DNA of 54,743 bases from CAYLQA01 sp964385695 (GCA_964385695.1 CAYLQA010000024.1:1-54743); one strand, 5' to 3'. Shown: positions 24,970 to 34,971, counted from the stretch's first letter. Numbers and translations are program-made. The notes: generated from the letters alone by a model not told the origin.

Positions 24970-27057
24970 TTAATCGCCGTTTTTCGTGGTTGGAAAGGAG
25001 GCCCTGGCCGTGGTGCCTGTGTTCGGATTTGACTGGAACTCCAGCCTGCCGCCATGTTCTTCCATAATACCGGCGGAGATGGAAAGGCCAAGCCCGCTGC
25101 CACCGCAATCGCGCTTGGTGGTGAAAAACGGATCCTGGATCCTCTTGAGGTGTTTTGGGGGAATGCCGCAGCCTTCGTCCCGCACCTCTATATAGGCGGT
25201 TTTACTTTTGGGATCATGGCCGGTGCTAATGACCAATCCCTTATCCTGGCTTTTCAGTGATTGATAAGCATTCTGGATGAGGTTGATGATGACCTGTTCG
25301 GAGCGCTGAAAATTGCCTTTGATTTTAGGCAGACTGCGGTCGTACTCCACCTGCAGGTGATGGGTTGATTTTTTTATGGGGTTGGCCAGCAGAACCAGTG
25401 CGGCTCGAAGTGCATCGTTGAGGTCGAAAAGCTGGCTCATGTCGGAAACGCCTTGGCGGGCATAATCCCGGAGATTGGAGACAATTTTACGGATGCGTTC
25501 CGAGCCGTCTAGGATACCGGAAAAGAGTTCCGGAATATGGCCGCGCATTTCGGAGTATGGGATGCCCGCCACGTTAAAGTCACCTTCCTCCTCGTAAAAT
25601 CGCTCAAGAACAGGGTGAAAATCATCCCAGGCCCGATGCAGGATGGGGGTGTTCATGGTGATAAAGTTATTGGGGTTGTTGATCTCATGCGCCACCCCGG
25701 CCACCAGGATTCCCAAAGAGACCATTTTATCCGCTTCAATGAGCTGCTGCCTGCGCTGTTCCGCCTCTTTTTCCGCTTTTTTTCTGGCCTTGATATCCTG
25801 TTCAAGTTGTTTGTTGGTCTGGGCCAACTCGGCGGTACGCTCTTCCACCAGTTGCTCCAACTGCTCCTGGTATTGGCTGAGTTCCGTCTCAATACGCTTG
25901 CGTTCGGTGATGTCGTTGATGCTCACGAGGCCGGTAAGGGTATCTTCCAGGGTGATCATGTTGACTAACAGGTCCAGCCAGCGTTCCTCACCCTTTTTGG
26001 TGAGTATTTTTACCTCATAGCGTGCTGGGGCGTGTTTTCCGGCAAGGCGCGCCCAGCCATACTCCTTGACCATCTGTTGGTGCTCTGGGTGGATAAATTC
26101 CCAGCGCTTCATTTTGTTGATTTCGGCGAGGCTGTAGCCGATGATGTTTTCCAGAACCGGGTTGGCAAAAACCACCTGGTCGTCCTGGTAAAGGAAAATA
26201 CCGACCTGGGTCGACTCCATCAAGGTCCTGAGCTGGGCTTCGCTTTTTTCAAGGGCACGTTCAGATTTACGCCGTTCGGTTATATCGTTGAAGACGACAA
26301 CGGAACCGGCAAATTGACCCTCACTTTTAATGGGGGAGCTAACGTACTCCACCTCAAGCGATTTATCCCCTCGCCGATAAAAAGTGGCGGTACCATCATG
26401 CCTAGTCTTTTTGAGCCAGGTCGAAGGCGGCGGATGGCTTGGGGCGGCCTTTTTCTTTTTGGGCCCGATAAAGTCGGCAAAGGGGGTATCCAGCGCGGTC
26501 TCCTTTTTTAGGCCCAACATTTTGAGAGCGGCTGGATTCATCAGGGTTACCCGCCCTTCGGGGTCGAGGCCGACGATGCCTTCGCCTGCCGCCTCCAGGA
26601 TCATCTTGTTTTTGCTGGTCTCAGCGGCAAGCTCTTGGGCAGCCTCCTGCAGGGCAATCTGGTTTTTCTTGAGCTGTTGTTGGAGCTGGATACGCTCCAT
26701 GCCCTTGGTGAGCGAGACCTCAAGCTCCAGGATGGAGATTGGTTTTTGAATATAGTTGATGGCACCGGACTTCATGGCCTCAACAGCGGTGGAAACCTCT
26801 GCCTGGCCAGAAACAACCAGGCACTCAATGTCCGGCTGGATTTTTGCCGCTTCGCTCATCAGGGTGATGCCGTCCATCTGCGGCATGATCACATCGGTGA
26901 TCAGGATGTCAACGGGTTGTAGCTTGAGGATTTTGAGGGCCTCTTCACCGCTGGTGGCGGAAAACACCTTATAATCCAGGCGTTCGACCTGAAGGACCAA
27001 GAGCCGGAGGACAATGGGCTCGTCATCGACGGCTAGGATTGTGCCTTTGCTTGCCAT
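24970..27057 (-). CDS. Hybrid sensor histidine kinase (REC-PAS-PAS-HisKA-HATPase)
   Basis: A 695-residue cytosolic-looking kinase with no membrane helices. Order: receiver domain 1-120 (ILAVDDEP, acceptor Asp in ILITDVIMPQMDG), PAS about 150-265, PAS with a PAC-type tail about 280-395 (both end in a DITERRK or DITERKR motif), coiled coil about 395-450, HisKA with phospho-accepting histidine in GVAHEINNPNNF, and an ATPase domain with NLIQNAYQSL (N box), EVRDEGCGIP (G1) and GGSGLGLSI (G2). It lies 9 bases after the sigma-54 response regulator gene, its likely partner. Confidence 0.93.
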   Translation of the reverse strand: MASKGTILAVDDEPIVLRLLVLQVERLDYKVFSATSGEEALKILKLQPVDILITDVIMPQMDGITLMSEAAKIQPDIECLVVSGQAEVSTAVEAMKSGAINYIQKPISILELEVSLTKGMERIQLQQQLKKNQIALQEAAQELAAETSKNKMILEAAGEGIVGLDPEGRVTLMNPAALKMLGLKKETALDTPFADFIGPKKKKAAPSHPPPSTWLKKTRHDGTATFYRRGDKSLEVEYVSSPIKSEGQFAGSVVVFNDITERRKSERALEKSEAQLRTLMESTQVGIFLYQDDQVVFANPVLENIIGYSLAEINKMKRWEFIHPEHQQMVKEYGWARLAGKHAPARYEVKILTKKGEERWLDLLVNMITLEDTLTGLVSINDITERKRIETELSQYQEQLEQLVEERTAELAQTNKQLEQDIKARKKAEKEAEQRRQQLIEADKMVSLGILVAGVAHEINNPNNFITMNTPILHRAWDDFHPVLERFYEEEGDFNVAGIPYSEMRGHIPELFSGILDGSERIRKIVSNLRDYARQGVSDMSQLFDLNDALRAALVLLANPIKKSTHHLQVEYDRSLPKIKGNFQRSEQVIINLIQNAYQSLKSQDKGLVISTGHDPKSKTAYIEVRDEGCGIPPKHLKRIQDPFFTTKRDCGGSGLGLSISAGIMEEHGGRLEFQSNPNTGTTARASFPTTKNGD

Positions 27058-27066
27058 TGGTGCCCG

Positions 27067-28482
27067 CTACTCCTGCCTTTTGAGGCGTTGGTTGAGGGCC
27101 TGCGGGGAGATGCCGAGGGTGAGTGCGGCCAAACGCTGGTTGTTGTTGTTGCGCCGCAATGCTTCCTTGATCAAGGTCTGTGTCGCTTCTTTAAGACTGG
27201 GCAGGGTTTCCTGGTCTGCGAAACAGTTTTCTGCCCGGCCCTGTTCGCCGCTGGTCGAAGATCCGTTTGTCTGGAGATCTTCTACAATAACTTTTTTAAA
27301 GATTTCAGTGGAAAGCATGCGCCCTTTATGATTGCTTACCGCATCGAATATTATCCCCTTGAGTTCCCGAACATTGCCTGGATAGGAATACCCTTTGAGC
27401 AGGGTGAGCAATTCCTTGGGGTAGGTCGGTTTTTTCTTGTTAAACTCGCTTGCTGCCTGGGCAAGAAAGTAATCGAGCAGCAGAGGCAGGTCATCCTTGC
27501 GTTCCCTGAGCGGTGGAACCTGGATGCAATGGGTGCGAAGCCGATAAAAGAGATCCGTGCGAAAACGCTCTTCCTTATGCAGTTGCTCAAGGTTTCTGTG
27601 GGTGGCGACGATCACCCTGGTATTTGATTTTTTGGCAGAATCAGAACCAAGGGGGTAGTACTCCCGCTCCTCCAAAAAACGTAGAAGCTTGACTTGGGAT
27701 GATTCGCTGAGGTCGCCGATTTCGTCAAGAAAGAGGGAGCCACTGGCCGCCTTTTCCACAAGGCCGCTTCGAGTGTGGTCTGCGCCGGTAAAGGCTCCTT
27801 TGGCATGGCCGAACAAGGTGTCGGTAAAGACCTGGTCATCCAGCCCGGCAACGTTCACCGCCACATATTCGCCTGTCCGGCCGCTGAGATCGTGTACCGC
27901 CTTGGCAACGCATTCTTTGCCGGATCCGGTTTCGCCGGAGATAAGCACCGGTTGCTGCCCTTCGGCAATGGCCTCGCAGTAACGGAACATGGTCTGCATC
28001 TGGTCGTTGGCCGTTATGATATCTTTAAAAACTTCTGGGTTGTTGAGGCTGCTGTCAAAAAATCGGCTGTTGAGGCGGGAGTTTTCGCGACGCAGGGAAC
28101 GCATCTCGATGGCGCGGTTGATGCTGGTGATAAGCCTCTCGCCATCCACCGGCTTGAGTACGTAATCAAAGGCGCCATCGCGGATACACTGCACCGCGGT
28201 TTCCACTTCATTGACCCCGGTAACGATAATGACCGGGATGTCGGGATTTGTCCTGGCTATATGTGTTAGGATTTCCTGGCCGGACACATGGGGCATCATC
28301 AAATCGAGCAGGATAACCTCAACCTCCTGTTTTTCAAGAAGAGGAGCGACCTCGCGGCTGTCTTGGCAACGAACGGTATTGCTGATGCCTTGAGAGCGCA
28401 GGGCAATATCAAAGCTTGCCAAGGCGTGGGGCTCGTCGTCTACCAGGAGAATAGGATGATGGGGTAATAAGGGTGTAGCCAT
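27067..28482 (-). CDS. Sigma-54-dependent response regulator (NtrC family)
   Basis: A 471-residue transcription activator. The N-terminal receiver has LLVDDEPHAL and acceptor Asp in VILLDLMMPH. The central AAA+ domain has Walker A GETGSGKE, the sigma-54 contact loop GAFTGA, and the Walker B-type region SLFLDEIGDLS. The C-terminus is a Fis-type helix-turn-helix (RLAALTLGISPQALNQRLKR). Upstream of the hybrid kinase on the same strand, the two form a two-component pair. Target promoters are not identifiable from this window. Confidence 0.95.
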   Translation of the reverse strand: MATPLLPHHPILLVDDEPHALASFDIALRSQGISNTVRCQDSREVAPLLEKQEVEVILLDLMMPHVSGQEILTHIARTNPDIPVIIVTGVNEVETAVQCIRDGAFDYVLKPVDGERLITSINRAIEMRSLRRENSRLNSRFFDSSLNNPEVFKDIITANDQMQTMFRYCEAIAEGQQPVLISGETGSGKECVAKAVHDLSGRTGEYVAVNVAGLDDQVFTDTLFGHAKGAFTGADHTRSGLVEKAASGSLFLDEIGDLSESSQVKLLRFLEEREYYPLGSDSAKKSNTRVIVATHRNLEQLHKEERFRTDLFYRLRTHCIQVPPLRERKDDLPLLLDYFLAQAASEFNKKKPTYPKELLTLLKGYSYPGNVRELKGIIFDAVSNHKGRMLSTEIFKKVIVEDLQTNGSSTSGEQGRAENCFADQETLPSLKEATQTLIKEALRRNNNNQRLAALTLGISPQALNQRLKRQE

Positions 28483-28590
28483 GGGATGGATATTCCTAAA
28501 TTACTGAACATTCTCAGTCGGTTATCTTCTACACATCTATAAGTCATCATAGCAGGCATGTGACAAGAAATAAAGGGCGGTGGGGCCAAT

Positions 28591-28621
28591 AAAAAAGGCG
28601 GCACCTGAAAAGATGCCGCCT
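28591..28621 (-). terminator. Terminator after the SH3-repeat gene
   Basis: Minus-strand stem GGCGGCA/TGCCGCC around a 10-base loop, followed by TTTTTTA. It begins about 25 bases after the stop codon of the SH3-repeat gene. Confidence 0.88.
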
Positions 28622-28645
28622 GAAGAAACATTGTTTGCCGCGTCA

Positions 28646-29116
28646 CTATCTGGGCGGCCAAAGAAGTTTTTTGTAGATCCAGCCGCTGGTGCCGTCTTCA
28701 TGCTTGACCTTGACCCAATCTCCTTCGGTTTCCACCGGGGAGAAAACCACGCCGTATTTGACCGTGGCCATGACCTCATAATCCTTGCCCGGGCCAATGC
28801 GCATATTGGAAATGTTGGCCGTGACGATGAGGGTTTTCTTTTTAGAGAGCAGGGGGGCATAGATCCAGCCCTTGTCTCCTTCAAAATCGATAACCTGGGC
28901 CCATTTGCCCCGGCGTTTGGCGACTTTCAGGGGAAAGCCCTTGAAGACCTCCCACAGAATTTCTTTGCCGGTGTCGGGGCCGGAACGGATATTCACGCCA
29001 TCCTTGGCCACGCTGACATATTCGGCTGCGGAAACTGTGGATGCCATGGTGCAGGCAAGAAACAGGGAGAGAAAAACAACGCCGGGGCGAAAGGAAGAAA
29101 AAAATCTGGTCAACAT
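28646..29116 (-). CDS. Exported protein with two bacterial SH3 domains
   Basis: A 156-residue protein with a signal peptide (MLTRFFSSFRPGVVFLSLFL, cleavage after VSAAE) and two tandem SH3b domains. Each shows the NIRSGP or NMRIGPG signature and ends with a GWIY motif. SH3b domains usually bind cell-wall peptides or sit in envelope proteins, so a periplasmic role is likely. The ATG at 29116 gives a clean signal peptide; longer in-frame starts up to 29227 do not. No partner gene is obvious. Confidence 0.82.
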   Translation of the reverse strand: MLTRFFSSFRPGVVFLSLFLACTMASTVSAAEYVSVAKDGVNIRSGPDTGKEILWEVFKGFPLKVAKRRGKWAQVIDFEGDKGWIYAPLLSKKKTLIVTANISNMRIGPGKDYEVMATVKYGVVFSPVETEGDWVKVKHEDGTSGWIYKKLLWPPR

Positions 29117-29308
29117 GCCAAAAATGCTCCAAACGAATTTTGAGGAAAGCGGTGTGAATTGATCACACGGCGATGGTGCCTGAGTCCTAGGGGACAGCGG
29201 ATCTAGCCTTCTTGGATACGGTAGCATCTCAGGTGGCTGAAGTCAACAGTTGAGCGGGGCTTTCGGGGCCGGGGCATTTTTTTCGATCACTCTAATGATG
29301 TACTCAGT

Positions 29309-29965
29309 TCACGGGCGCTCCAGGCTGATGATGCCATAGGCGGCTGTGGCCGACTCCCCGGTGTTGTCCGTATCGGTCATAATGGCGATCGCCCCCACCT
29401 TGGGCGGTTCCTTGCCAAAGAATCTTTTGTAATCTTCATATATATTGCGTTCTTCGCTCAGCCATTTGCCCAGATGCTCCGGGCCGCTCTCAACGGCCAG
29501 CATGATGGAGTTTTCGGTGTAAGCGTTGGCAACGGCCTCTCCCTTGGGCAGCTTATTGGCCCAGATATAATTCAGGGCCGTGGTTCTCCAAAAGAAAAAA
29601 GAGGGAAAGACCACGTAGATTCGGGCCGCGTAGTCATCACCGTCTTTGTGACGGGCATTACCCTTTTGCAGGATATTGTCCACGCGCCAACTCCAGCGCA
29701 GGATGGGGCGCTCCTTTGGGTCGTATTCTATTTCAAAGAACATGCCCGAGGCCGCCGCCTTGCTCTTGGCCAGAACGTATGTTTGCTTGTCTGATTTTTC
29801 TACCGTATAATGGGTGTTACCGCGGAAAGACTTACTTTTCCAGGCAGTTAGTCCATTCCGGTAATCGTCGAGGAATATTTTTTTCTCCATTTCGGCATGG
29901 CTCACAGACCAGATGGCGAGACAGAGCACGGAGAAAAAAAAGCCGACGGTGCATGATTTTTTCAT
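29309..29965 (-). CDS. Periplasmic DUF3047 family protein
   Basis: A 218-residue protein with a signal peptide (MKKSCTVGFFFSVLCLAIWS, cleavage near SHA) and the DUF3047 core: the RWSWRVDNILQKG stretch, a DDYAARIYVVF strand and IAIMTDTDNTGESATAAYG near the end. The fold resembles a carbohydrate-binding-type beta sandwich, but the function is unknown. GGAG is 9 bases before the ATG. It is divergent from the GAF/HD-GYP gene. Confidence 0.85.
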   Translation of the reverse strand: MKKSCTVGFFFSVLCLAIWSVSHAEMEKKIFLDDYRNGLTAWKSKSFRGNTHYTVEKSDKQTYVLAKSKAAASGMFFEIEYDPKERPILRWSWRVDNILQKGNARHKDGDDYAARIYVVFPSFFFWRTTALNYIWANKLPKGEAVANAYTENSIMLAVESGPEHLGKWLSEERNIYEDYKRFFGKEPPKVGAIAIMTDTDNTGESATAAYGIISLERP

Positions 29966-30078
29966 GGAAAACGGCTCCGATAAAATCGCCGATTGTTGCG
30001 GCGAAAATCTTTACAGTATTCAGTAAGCAGGCTGCTTGCAAGGGGCAAATTGATAATCCGTTATTTGGTTCATTTATA

Positions 30079-31848
30079 ATGCATGCTGCTTCACAACAAG
30101 AAGGACTCAGTCGGCATCCGTCAGTAGACAAGATGTTAAAAAAACTGGTCCAATCCATGAACACCTTTGTCGGTGAGCGCATGGGGGCGGTATCCAATGA
30201 GGTGATACGTGACTTTACCGACCTGGTCGTCGGCGAGGTACGGCGCTTTACCGAAAGTCAGGTCAATCATATTTATGAGCTGGTCCAGATCGGTCTGGGG
30301 CTTTCCTCGGAAAAGCGTATAGATCGGTTGCTTGAGATGATCGTCAGCGAAGCAAGGCGCTTCACCAATGCCGATGGCGGCACTCTTTATATAATGAACG
30401 ACGAGAACCGTGCCTTGGATTTTGCCATAGTGCAGAATGAAACCTTGCATGTGCATATGGGCGGTAGCGGCCAGCAGATATCCTGGCCTCCGGTGGCCCT
30501 GGTGGAAAGGGGCGGCAAAGAGAACCACAGCAATGTTTCGGCTTACTGCGCTCTCTCCGGCAAGGCGGTGAATATTGCGGATGTCTACGAGGCCGAGGGC
30601 TTTGATTTTCAGGGAACAAAGGATTTCGACGCCTCCACCGGCTATCGGTCAAAATCCATGCTGCTTATCCCCATGCGGGATCATGAGGATGAGGTCATAG
30701 GTGTGTTGCAGCTGCTCAATGCCCGCGATAAGGAAACCGGGGGCGTGCTCTCGTTTCCTGCCGATGAGGTGGAAATGGTGACAAGCCTTGCCTCGGAGGC
30801 GGCCATCGCCTTGACCAATATGCGATTGGTTCAAGGCCTTGAAGACCTGATGCAGGCCTTTGTCCAGACTATCGGTGATGCCATCGATGAAAAGTCCCCT
30901 TATACCGCGGGCCATATCCACCGGGTTTCCGAGTTGACGGAAAAGATTGCCATGGAGGCGGCTCGCACCACGTCCGGTCCTTTTGCCGGGGTGAGCTACT
31001 CCCCTGAAGAGTTGACGGAAATTCGCATGGCTGCCTGGTTGCATGATGTGGGCAAGATCACTACCCCTGAGTTTTTGATGGATAAGTCCACCAAGCTGGA
31101 AGCGGTTTTTGACCGTATAGATCTGGTTCAGCATCGCCTGGAGATTCTGCGTCAGTCCCAGGACGGGAACATGCAGGCTGCAAGTTCATCCTGCTCTGCC
31201 TTTTCCGACAAGTGGCAGGAGGCCAAGGAGTTTTTGGCCCGGGTCAATCAGGGCGGGGAATCCTTGGCCGATGAGAGTCTTGCCCAAATTAAGGACCTGG
31301 CCAAGTTGACTTACCCCTTTGATGGGAAACAGGTCCCCCTGCTCAATTCCGAAGAGGTGAAAAATCTCAGTATCCAGCGGGGCACCCTCACGCAGGAGGA
31401 GCGGGAAGTGATGAATCACCATGTGGTGATGACCATCAGGATGCTTCAGCGGTTGCCGTTTCCCAAGAAGCTGCGCAATGTACCGGCTTATGCCGGCATG
31501 CATCACGAGAAGATGAATGGTAGCGGCTATCCTCTGGGGCTGCGGGGGGAGGAGATCCCTCTGCCTGCACGGATGCTGGCCCTGGCTGATATTGTTGAGG
31601 CCTTGACCGCTCCCGACAGGCCTTATAAACGGGGCAAGATGCTTTCTGAAACCATGGCGATTCTAGAGGCGATGGCCGATCATGGCGAGATAGACGGTGA
31701 TCTCTGCGATCTGCTGGTTCATTCCGGGTTGATCGCCCGTTACGCCGATGAAATCATCCCAAATAAGCAGGTGGATGGCTTTGAGTGGCGCGGGGTGGGC
31801 TACTCGGTTGAAGGGTTGCTTGCCGCCTCGGATTTTGAAACCAAGTAA
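30079..31848 (+). CDS. GAF - HD-GYP domain protein (putative c-di-GMP phosphodiesterase)
   Basis: A 589-residue cytosolic signalling protein. A GAF domain occupies about residues 60-250. The HD-GYP domain follows with the first HD motif in AAWLHDVGKITTPEFLMDK, further histidines in EVMNHHVVMT and MHHEKMNGSGYPLGLRG (the GYP motif), and ALADIVEALTAPDRPYK. HD-GYP enzymes hydrolyse cyclic di-GMP. Between HD and GYP lies a long insertion of about 100 residues. No good ribosome binding site marks the start; the ATG at 30079 is the first plausible one. Its 3' end overlaps the convergent tlyA by 49 bases. Confidence 0.88.
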   Translation: MHAASQQEGLSRHPSVDKMLKKLVQSMNTFVGERMGAVSNEVIRDFTDLVVGEVRRFTESQVNHIYELVQIGLGLSSEKRIDRLLEMIVSEARRFTNADGGTLYIMNDENRALDFAIVQNETLHVHMGGSGQQISWPPVALVERGGKENHSNVSAYCALSGKAVNIADVYEAEGFDFQGTKDFDASTGYRSKSMLLIPMRDHEDEVIGVLQLLNARDKETGGVLSFPADEVEMVTSLASEAAIALTNMRLVQGLEDLMQAFVQTIGDAIDEKSPYTAGHIHRVSELTEKIAMEAARTTSGPFAGVSYSPEELTEIRMAAWLHDVGKITTPEFLMDKSTKLEAVFDRIDLVQHRLEILRQSQDGNMQAASSSCSAFSDKWQEAKEFLARVNQGGESLADESLAQIKDLAKLTYPFDGKQVPLLNSEEVKNLSIQRGTLTQEEREVMNHHVVMTIRMLQRLPFPKKLRNVPAYAGMHHEKMNGSGYPLGLRGEEIPLPARMLALADIVEALTAPDRPYKRGKMLSETMAILEAMADHGEIDGDLCDLLVHSGLIARYADEIIPNKQVDGFEWRGVGYSVEGLLAASDFETK

Positions 31849-32561
31849 ATCAGAAATTCCCGGTTGCCTTTTGGCCCTAATACCGGAGAAGGAACAACGT
31901 CTACCGTTACCAGCCCGTTGGCCTGGGCAAACTCCTTGGTGCTTTCGATAACCTCTTCGTGGAGCGAGCTGTCTCGCACCACCCCGCCTTTGCCCACCTT
32001 TCCTTTACTCACCTCGAACTGCGGTTTGATCAAGGCCACAATGGCGGCTGATTTTGCAAACAAAGGCAGCAAGGGGGGGAGCAGGAGTTGCAGGGAGATA
32101 AAGGAGGCATCAATCACCACCAGGTCCAGGTTATCGGCCAGATCGTTGGGGGTGAGCTTTCTGGCGTTGGTTCGTTCCATGACCACCACCCGCGGGTCCT
32201 GTCTGAGCTTCCAGGCAAGCTGGCCATATCCCACATCAATGGCATAGACCTTAGCTGCCCCGCGCTGCAAGAGGCAGTCGGTAAAACCGCCGGTTGAGGC
32301 ACCGATATCCGCGCAGATCATGTTGCTGGGGTCGAGATTGAAGCCGTCCAGACCGGCGGCAAGCTTGAGGCCGCCTCGGCTGACATAGGGGCAGTTATCC
32401 CCCTTGAGGTGCAACTCGCACTCATCATCCACCATGGTCCCGGCCTTATCCACCCGGTGGCCGTTTACCACCACCAGCCCTGCACCGATGAGGGCCTGGG
32501 CTTTTTGCTGAGTCGGGGCCAGGTTGCGCAGGGTGAGAAGTTTATCCAGGCGAATCTTCAC
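31800..32561 (-). CDS. tlyA: TlyA family rRNA (cytidine-2'-O)-methyltransferase
   Basis: A 253-residue protein with an N-terminal S4 RNA-binding domain (MKIRLDKLLTLRNLAPTQQK) and an FtsJ-like methyltransferase domain whose SAM pocket reads DIGASTGGFTDCLLQRGA. TlyA methylates 16S and 23S rRNA cytidines; older annotations call it haemolysin A. Catalytic K-D-K-E type residues are plausible (Lys in SRGGLKL, Asp in VIDASFISL, Lys in LIKPQFE). Its ATG overlaps the glmM stop by 4 bases, so it is the last gene of the cdaA-cdaR-glmM-tlyA run. Confidence 0.93.
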   Translation of the reverse strand: MKIRLDKLLTLRNLAPTQQKAQALIGAGLVVVNGHRVDKAGTMVDDECELHLKGDNCPYVSRGGLKLAAGLDGFNLDPSNMICADIGASTGGFTDCLLQRGAAKVYAIDVGYGQLAWKLRQDPRVVVMERTNARKLTPNDLADNLDLVVIDASFISLQLLLPPLLPLFAKSAAIVALIKPQFEVSKGKVGKGGVVRDSSLHEEVIESTKEFAQANGLVTVDVVPSPVLGPKGNREFLIYLVSKSEAASNPSTE

Positions 32562-33913
32562 GCCACTTCATCCGCCTTACGGATCAAGTCGCAAAGCTCG
32601 TCGGCCATGGTGTCGATCTGGGCAAACTTTTTACCCTCGGCCATGACGCGAATCACCGGTTCCGTGCCGGATGGACGCACGAGAATGCGTCCGTCGGAGC
32701 CGAGTTTTTTCTCCATGGCGGCAACCTGTTTGGTAAATCCAGGAATGTTTTCCGGTTGCATTTTACGAGCAGTGCGGACGTTTTTGAGAACCTGGGGAAA
32801 GCTCTCCATGATGGTGGCGAGTTCGGAAAGCGGTTTATTCTTTTTGAGCATCACGCCCAAAAGCTGCAGAGCGGCCAGGGTTCCATCGCCGGTTGTGTTG
32901 TGATCCAAAAAGACAAGATGGCCTGACTGCTCGCCGCCAAAATTATAGCCCTTCTGGCGCATGGCCTCCACCACGTAGCGGTCGCCAACCTGGGTACGGA
33001 TCATGCTGCCGCCCATTTTCTGCATGGCAACTTCAAGCCCGAGGTTGCTCATCACCGTGGCAACCAGGGTCTTCTTTTTCAGCTTTTTGCGTGCCAGAAG
33101 GTCGGCGGCACAGATGGCCATGATATGGTCTCCATCCACGATATTGCCCTTTTCGTCGGATACAATGAGGCGGTCGCCATCACCATCCAAAGCGATACCG
33201 ATATCGGCGCCCAGTTCCTTGACCTTTTGCGCGACCTGTTCCGGATGCAAGGCCCCGCAGTTTTCATTGATGTTTTTGCCGTCCGGCGTAACACCGATGG
33301 TAGTAACCTTGGCGCCGAGCTCTTCAAAGACATGGGGAGCAACACCGTACGTTGCACCGTTGGCGCAGTCGAGCACGATGTGAAAATCATCCAGGGTATA
33401 GTTTTTGGGAAAGGTGTTTTTTAAGTAAACAATGTAACGTCCGCGGGCGTCATCGATACGTGTTGCGCGGCCAACCTCTTCGGCCACCGGCCGTAAGGCC
33501 GCCATTTTTTGTGAGAAGATCAGGTCCTCGATTTCAAGCTCCTGTTCATCCGGCAGTTTGAAGCCGTTGCGGGAGAATATTTTGATACCGTTGTCTTGGA
33601 AGGGATTGTGGGAGGCGGAGATAACCACACCGGCATCCGCCCGCATGCTGGTGGTGATAAAGGCTATGGCCGGGGTGGGCAAAGGGCCGACCAGGAGGAT
33701 GTCTACTCCCATGGAGCAAATTCCTGCGGCCAGGGCGTTTTCGATCATGTATCCGGAAAGGCGCGTGTCTTTGCCAATAACTATGCGGTGGCCATGCTTC
33801 ATGTCCTTAACCAGAAAGGCAATACCGCGACCGATCTGCATGGCTATTTCCGTTGTCATGGGGTAGATGTTTGCCACCCCCCGCACGCCGTCTGTTCCAA
33901 ATAATCTTCGCAT
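32558..33913 (-). CDS. glmM: Phosphoglucosamine mutase
   Basis: GlmM converts glucosamine-6-phosphate to glucosamine-1-phosphate for UDP-GlcNAc and the cell wall. The 451-residue protein starts MRRLFGTDGVRGVAN, has the phosphoserine loop VVISASHNPFQDNG, the metal site ALDGDGDRLI, the sugar loop GEQSGH, and the C-terminal phosphate loop VRPSGTEPVIRVM. I chose the ATG at 33913 behind AAGGA rather than the in-frame start at 33928. Its place after cdaA and cdaR matches the cda cluster of Gram-positive bacteria, where GlmM binds and inhibits CdaA. Confidence 0.96.
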   Translation of the reverse strand: MRRLFGTDGVRGVANIYPMTTEIAMQIGRGIAFLVKDMKHGHRIVIGKDTRLSGYMIENALAAGICSMGVDILLVGPLPTPAIAFITTSMRADAGVVISASHNPFQDNGIKIFSRNGFKLPDEQELEIEDLIFSQKMAALRPVAEEVGRATRIDDARGRYIVYLKNTFPKNYTLDDFHIVLDCANGATYGVAPHVFEELGAKVTTIGVTPDGKNINENCGALHPEQVAQKVKELGADIGIALDGDGDRLIVSDEKGNIVDGDHIMAICAADLLARKKLKKKTLVATVMSNLGLEVAMQKMGGSMIRTQVGDRYVVEAMRQKGYNFGGEQSGHLVFLDHNTTGDGTLAALQLLGVMLKKNKPLSELATIMESFPQVLKNVRTARKMQPENIPGFTKQVAAMEKKLGSDGRILVRPSGTEPVIRVMAEGKKFAQIDTMADELCDLIRKADEVA

Positions 33914-33987
33914 AATACGTCCTTGCAATCCCCTGTCCGGATACCGGGTAGGGAGTGGTGGGCACAGGTAATCCAGCCCTGTTGATG

Positions 33988-34971
33988 TTATTTTTTTGAG
34001 GGAGCGGCCTGTTTCAGTTCAACGGCAATGGTGGCCGGCGTCACCTCAACGATGCTCACCGGATCGGAGGCAGAGGCCTCAACCTTCACCTCATGTTTTC
34101 CTGCAGGCAGGGTGTCCAGCCAGATGCGAGCCTGAACCAAATCGGCAATCTTCTTTTTTGATCCGGCAAAGCTCAAAGGCATGCTGACACGGACACCGAC
34201 GGTTATGGGGCTCATGCGTATGAGCCTTTTCTTGCCGGCAACGGAGAGTACCTTGACCGGAATTTTACGGACATTTTTTTCAACAACCTTTTCCTTGATG
34301 ATCACCGTTGCGGTAACAACGGTTTCGCCGATGAGATCCAGGATCTCCGGGTTCAGGTCCAGGGCGATTTGTGTATTGAGCGAAGTCTTCAGCCCATTAA
34401 TATCCAAGGGCTGGGTGGCCAGTTGGGACTCTTTGTTCAGGGTGGCCTTGGGGCCGCTTACCGTGATAAAAGGCGGATCAAAGACAACCCCGGTGACCTC
34501 GTACCCTTTAGCTGGTTTTCCGATGAGGGTGGCCTGGACGTTCAGCTCTTTTTCTATCAAGCGGTCCAAGCGCAGGGTAATGTGGGTGGGGCGGATATTT
34601 TGCACCAAAATGCCGCGGGGGAACTTGATGGAGTCAAGCTCATTGCGAATCACCACCGTACCGGCAGATGCCTTGGACAGATTGATGGAGCGGGAGACGT
34701 GTTGTCTTTCAAGGCCGTTGATGAGGCCGCGAGGGCCGCTGAGCGTAACCTCGACCTGTTTCTTGTACTGGTTGGAGATGACAAGGTCCCGCGGCAGGTT
34801 AACAATCTCCACCGGGATATTGACGTTGGTGTCCACCTTGTCTTCGCCAACCACGAAATACCACAGGAAGATGGCAAAAAAGAGCGACATCAATTTGAGG
34901 ACCCAGTTCTGGGGCCAGTTGAATAATAATGGTGTCGGGCGTTTTAAGACCTGTTTAACCAGCTTTTCCAT
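33988..34971 (-). CDS. cdaR: YbbR-domain protein, CdaR-like
   Basis: A 327-residue protein with one N-terminal membrane helix (about 24-42, WVLKLMSLFFAIFLWYFVVG) and four YbbR-type beta repeats, each with a PVEIVNLP- or IPVKVLSV-like strand. CdaR binds and modulates the membrane diadenylate cyclase CdaA. Its start lies 28 bases inside the cdaA 3' end, which supports a direct pairing. The repeats face the periplasm. Confidence 0.87.
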   Translation of the reverse strand: MEKLVKQVLKRPTPLLFNWPQNWVLKLMSLFFAIFLWYFVVGEDKVDTNVNIPVEIVNLPRDLVISNQYKKQVEVTLSGPRGLINGLERQHVSRSINLSKASAGTVVIRNELDSIKFPRGILVQNIRPTHITLRLDRLIEKELNVQATLIGKPAKGYEVTGVVFDPPFITVSGPKATLNKESQLATQPLDINGLKTSLNTQIALDLNPEILDLIGETVVTATVIIKEKVVEKNVRKIPVKVLSVAGKKRLIRMSPITVGVRVSMPLSFAGSKKKIADLVQARIWLDTLPAGKHEVKVEASASDPVSIVEVTPATIAVELKQAAPSKK

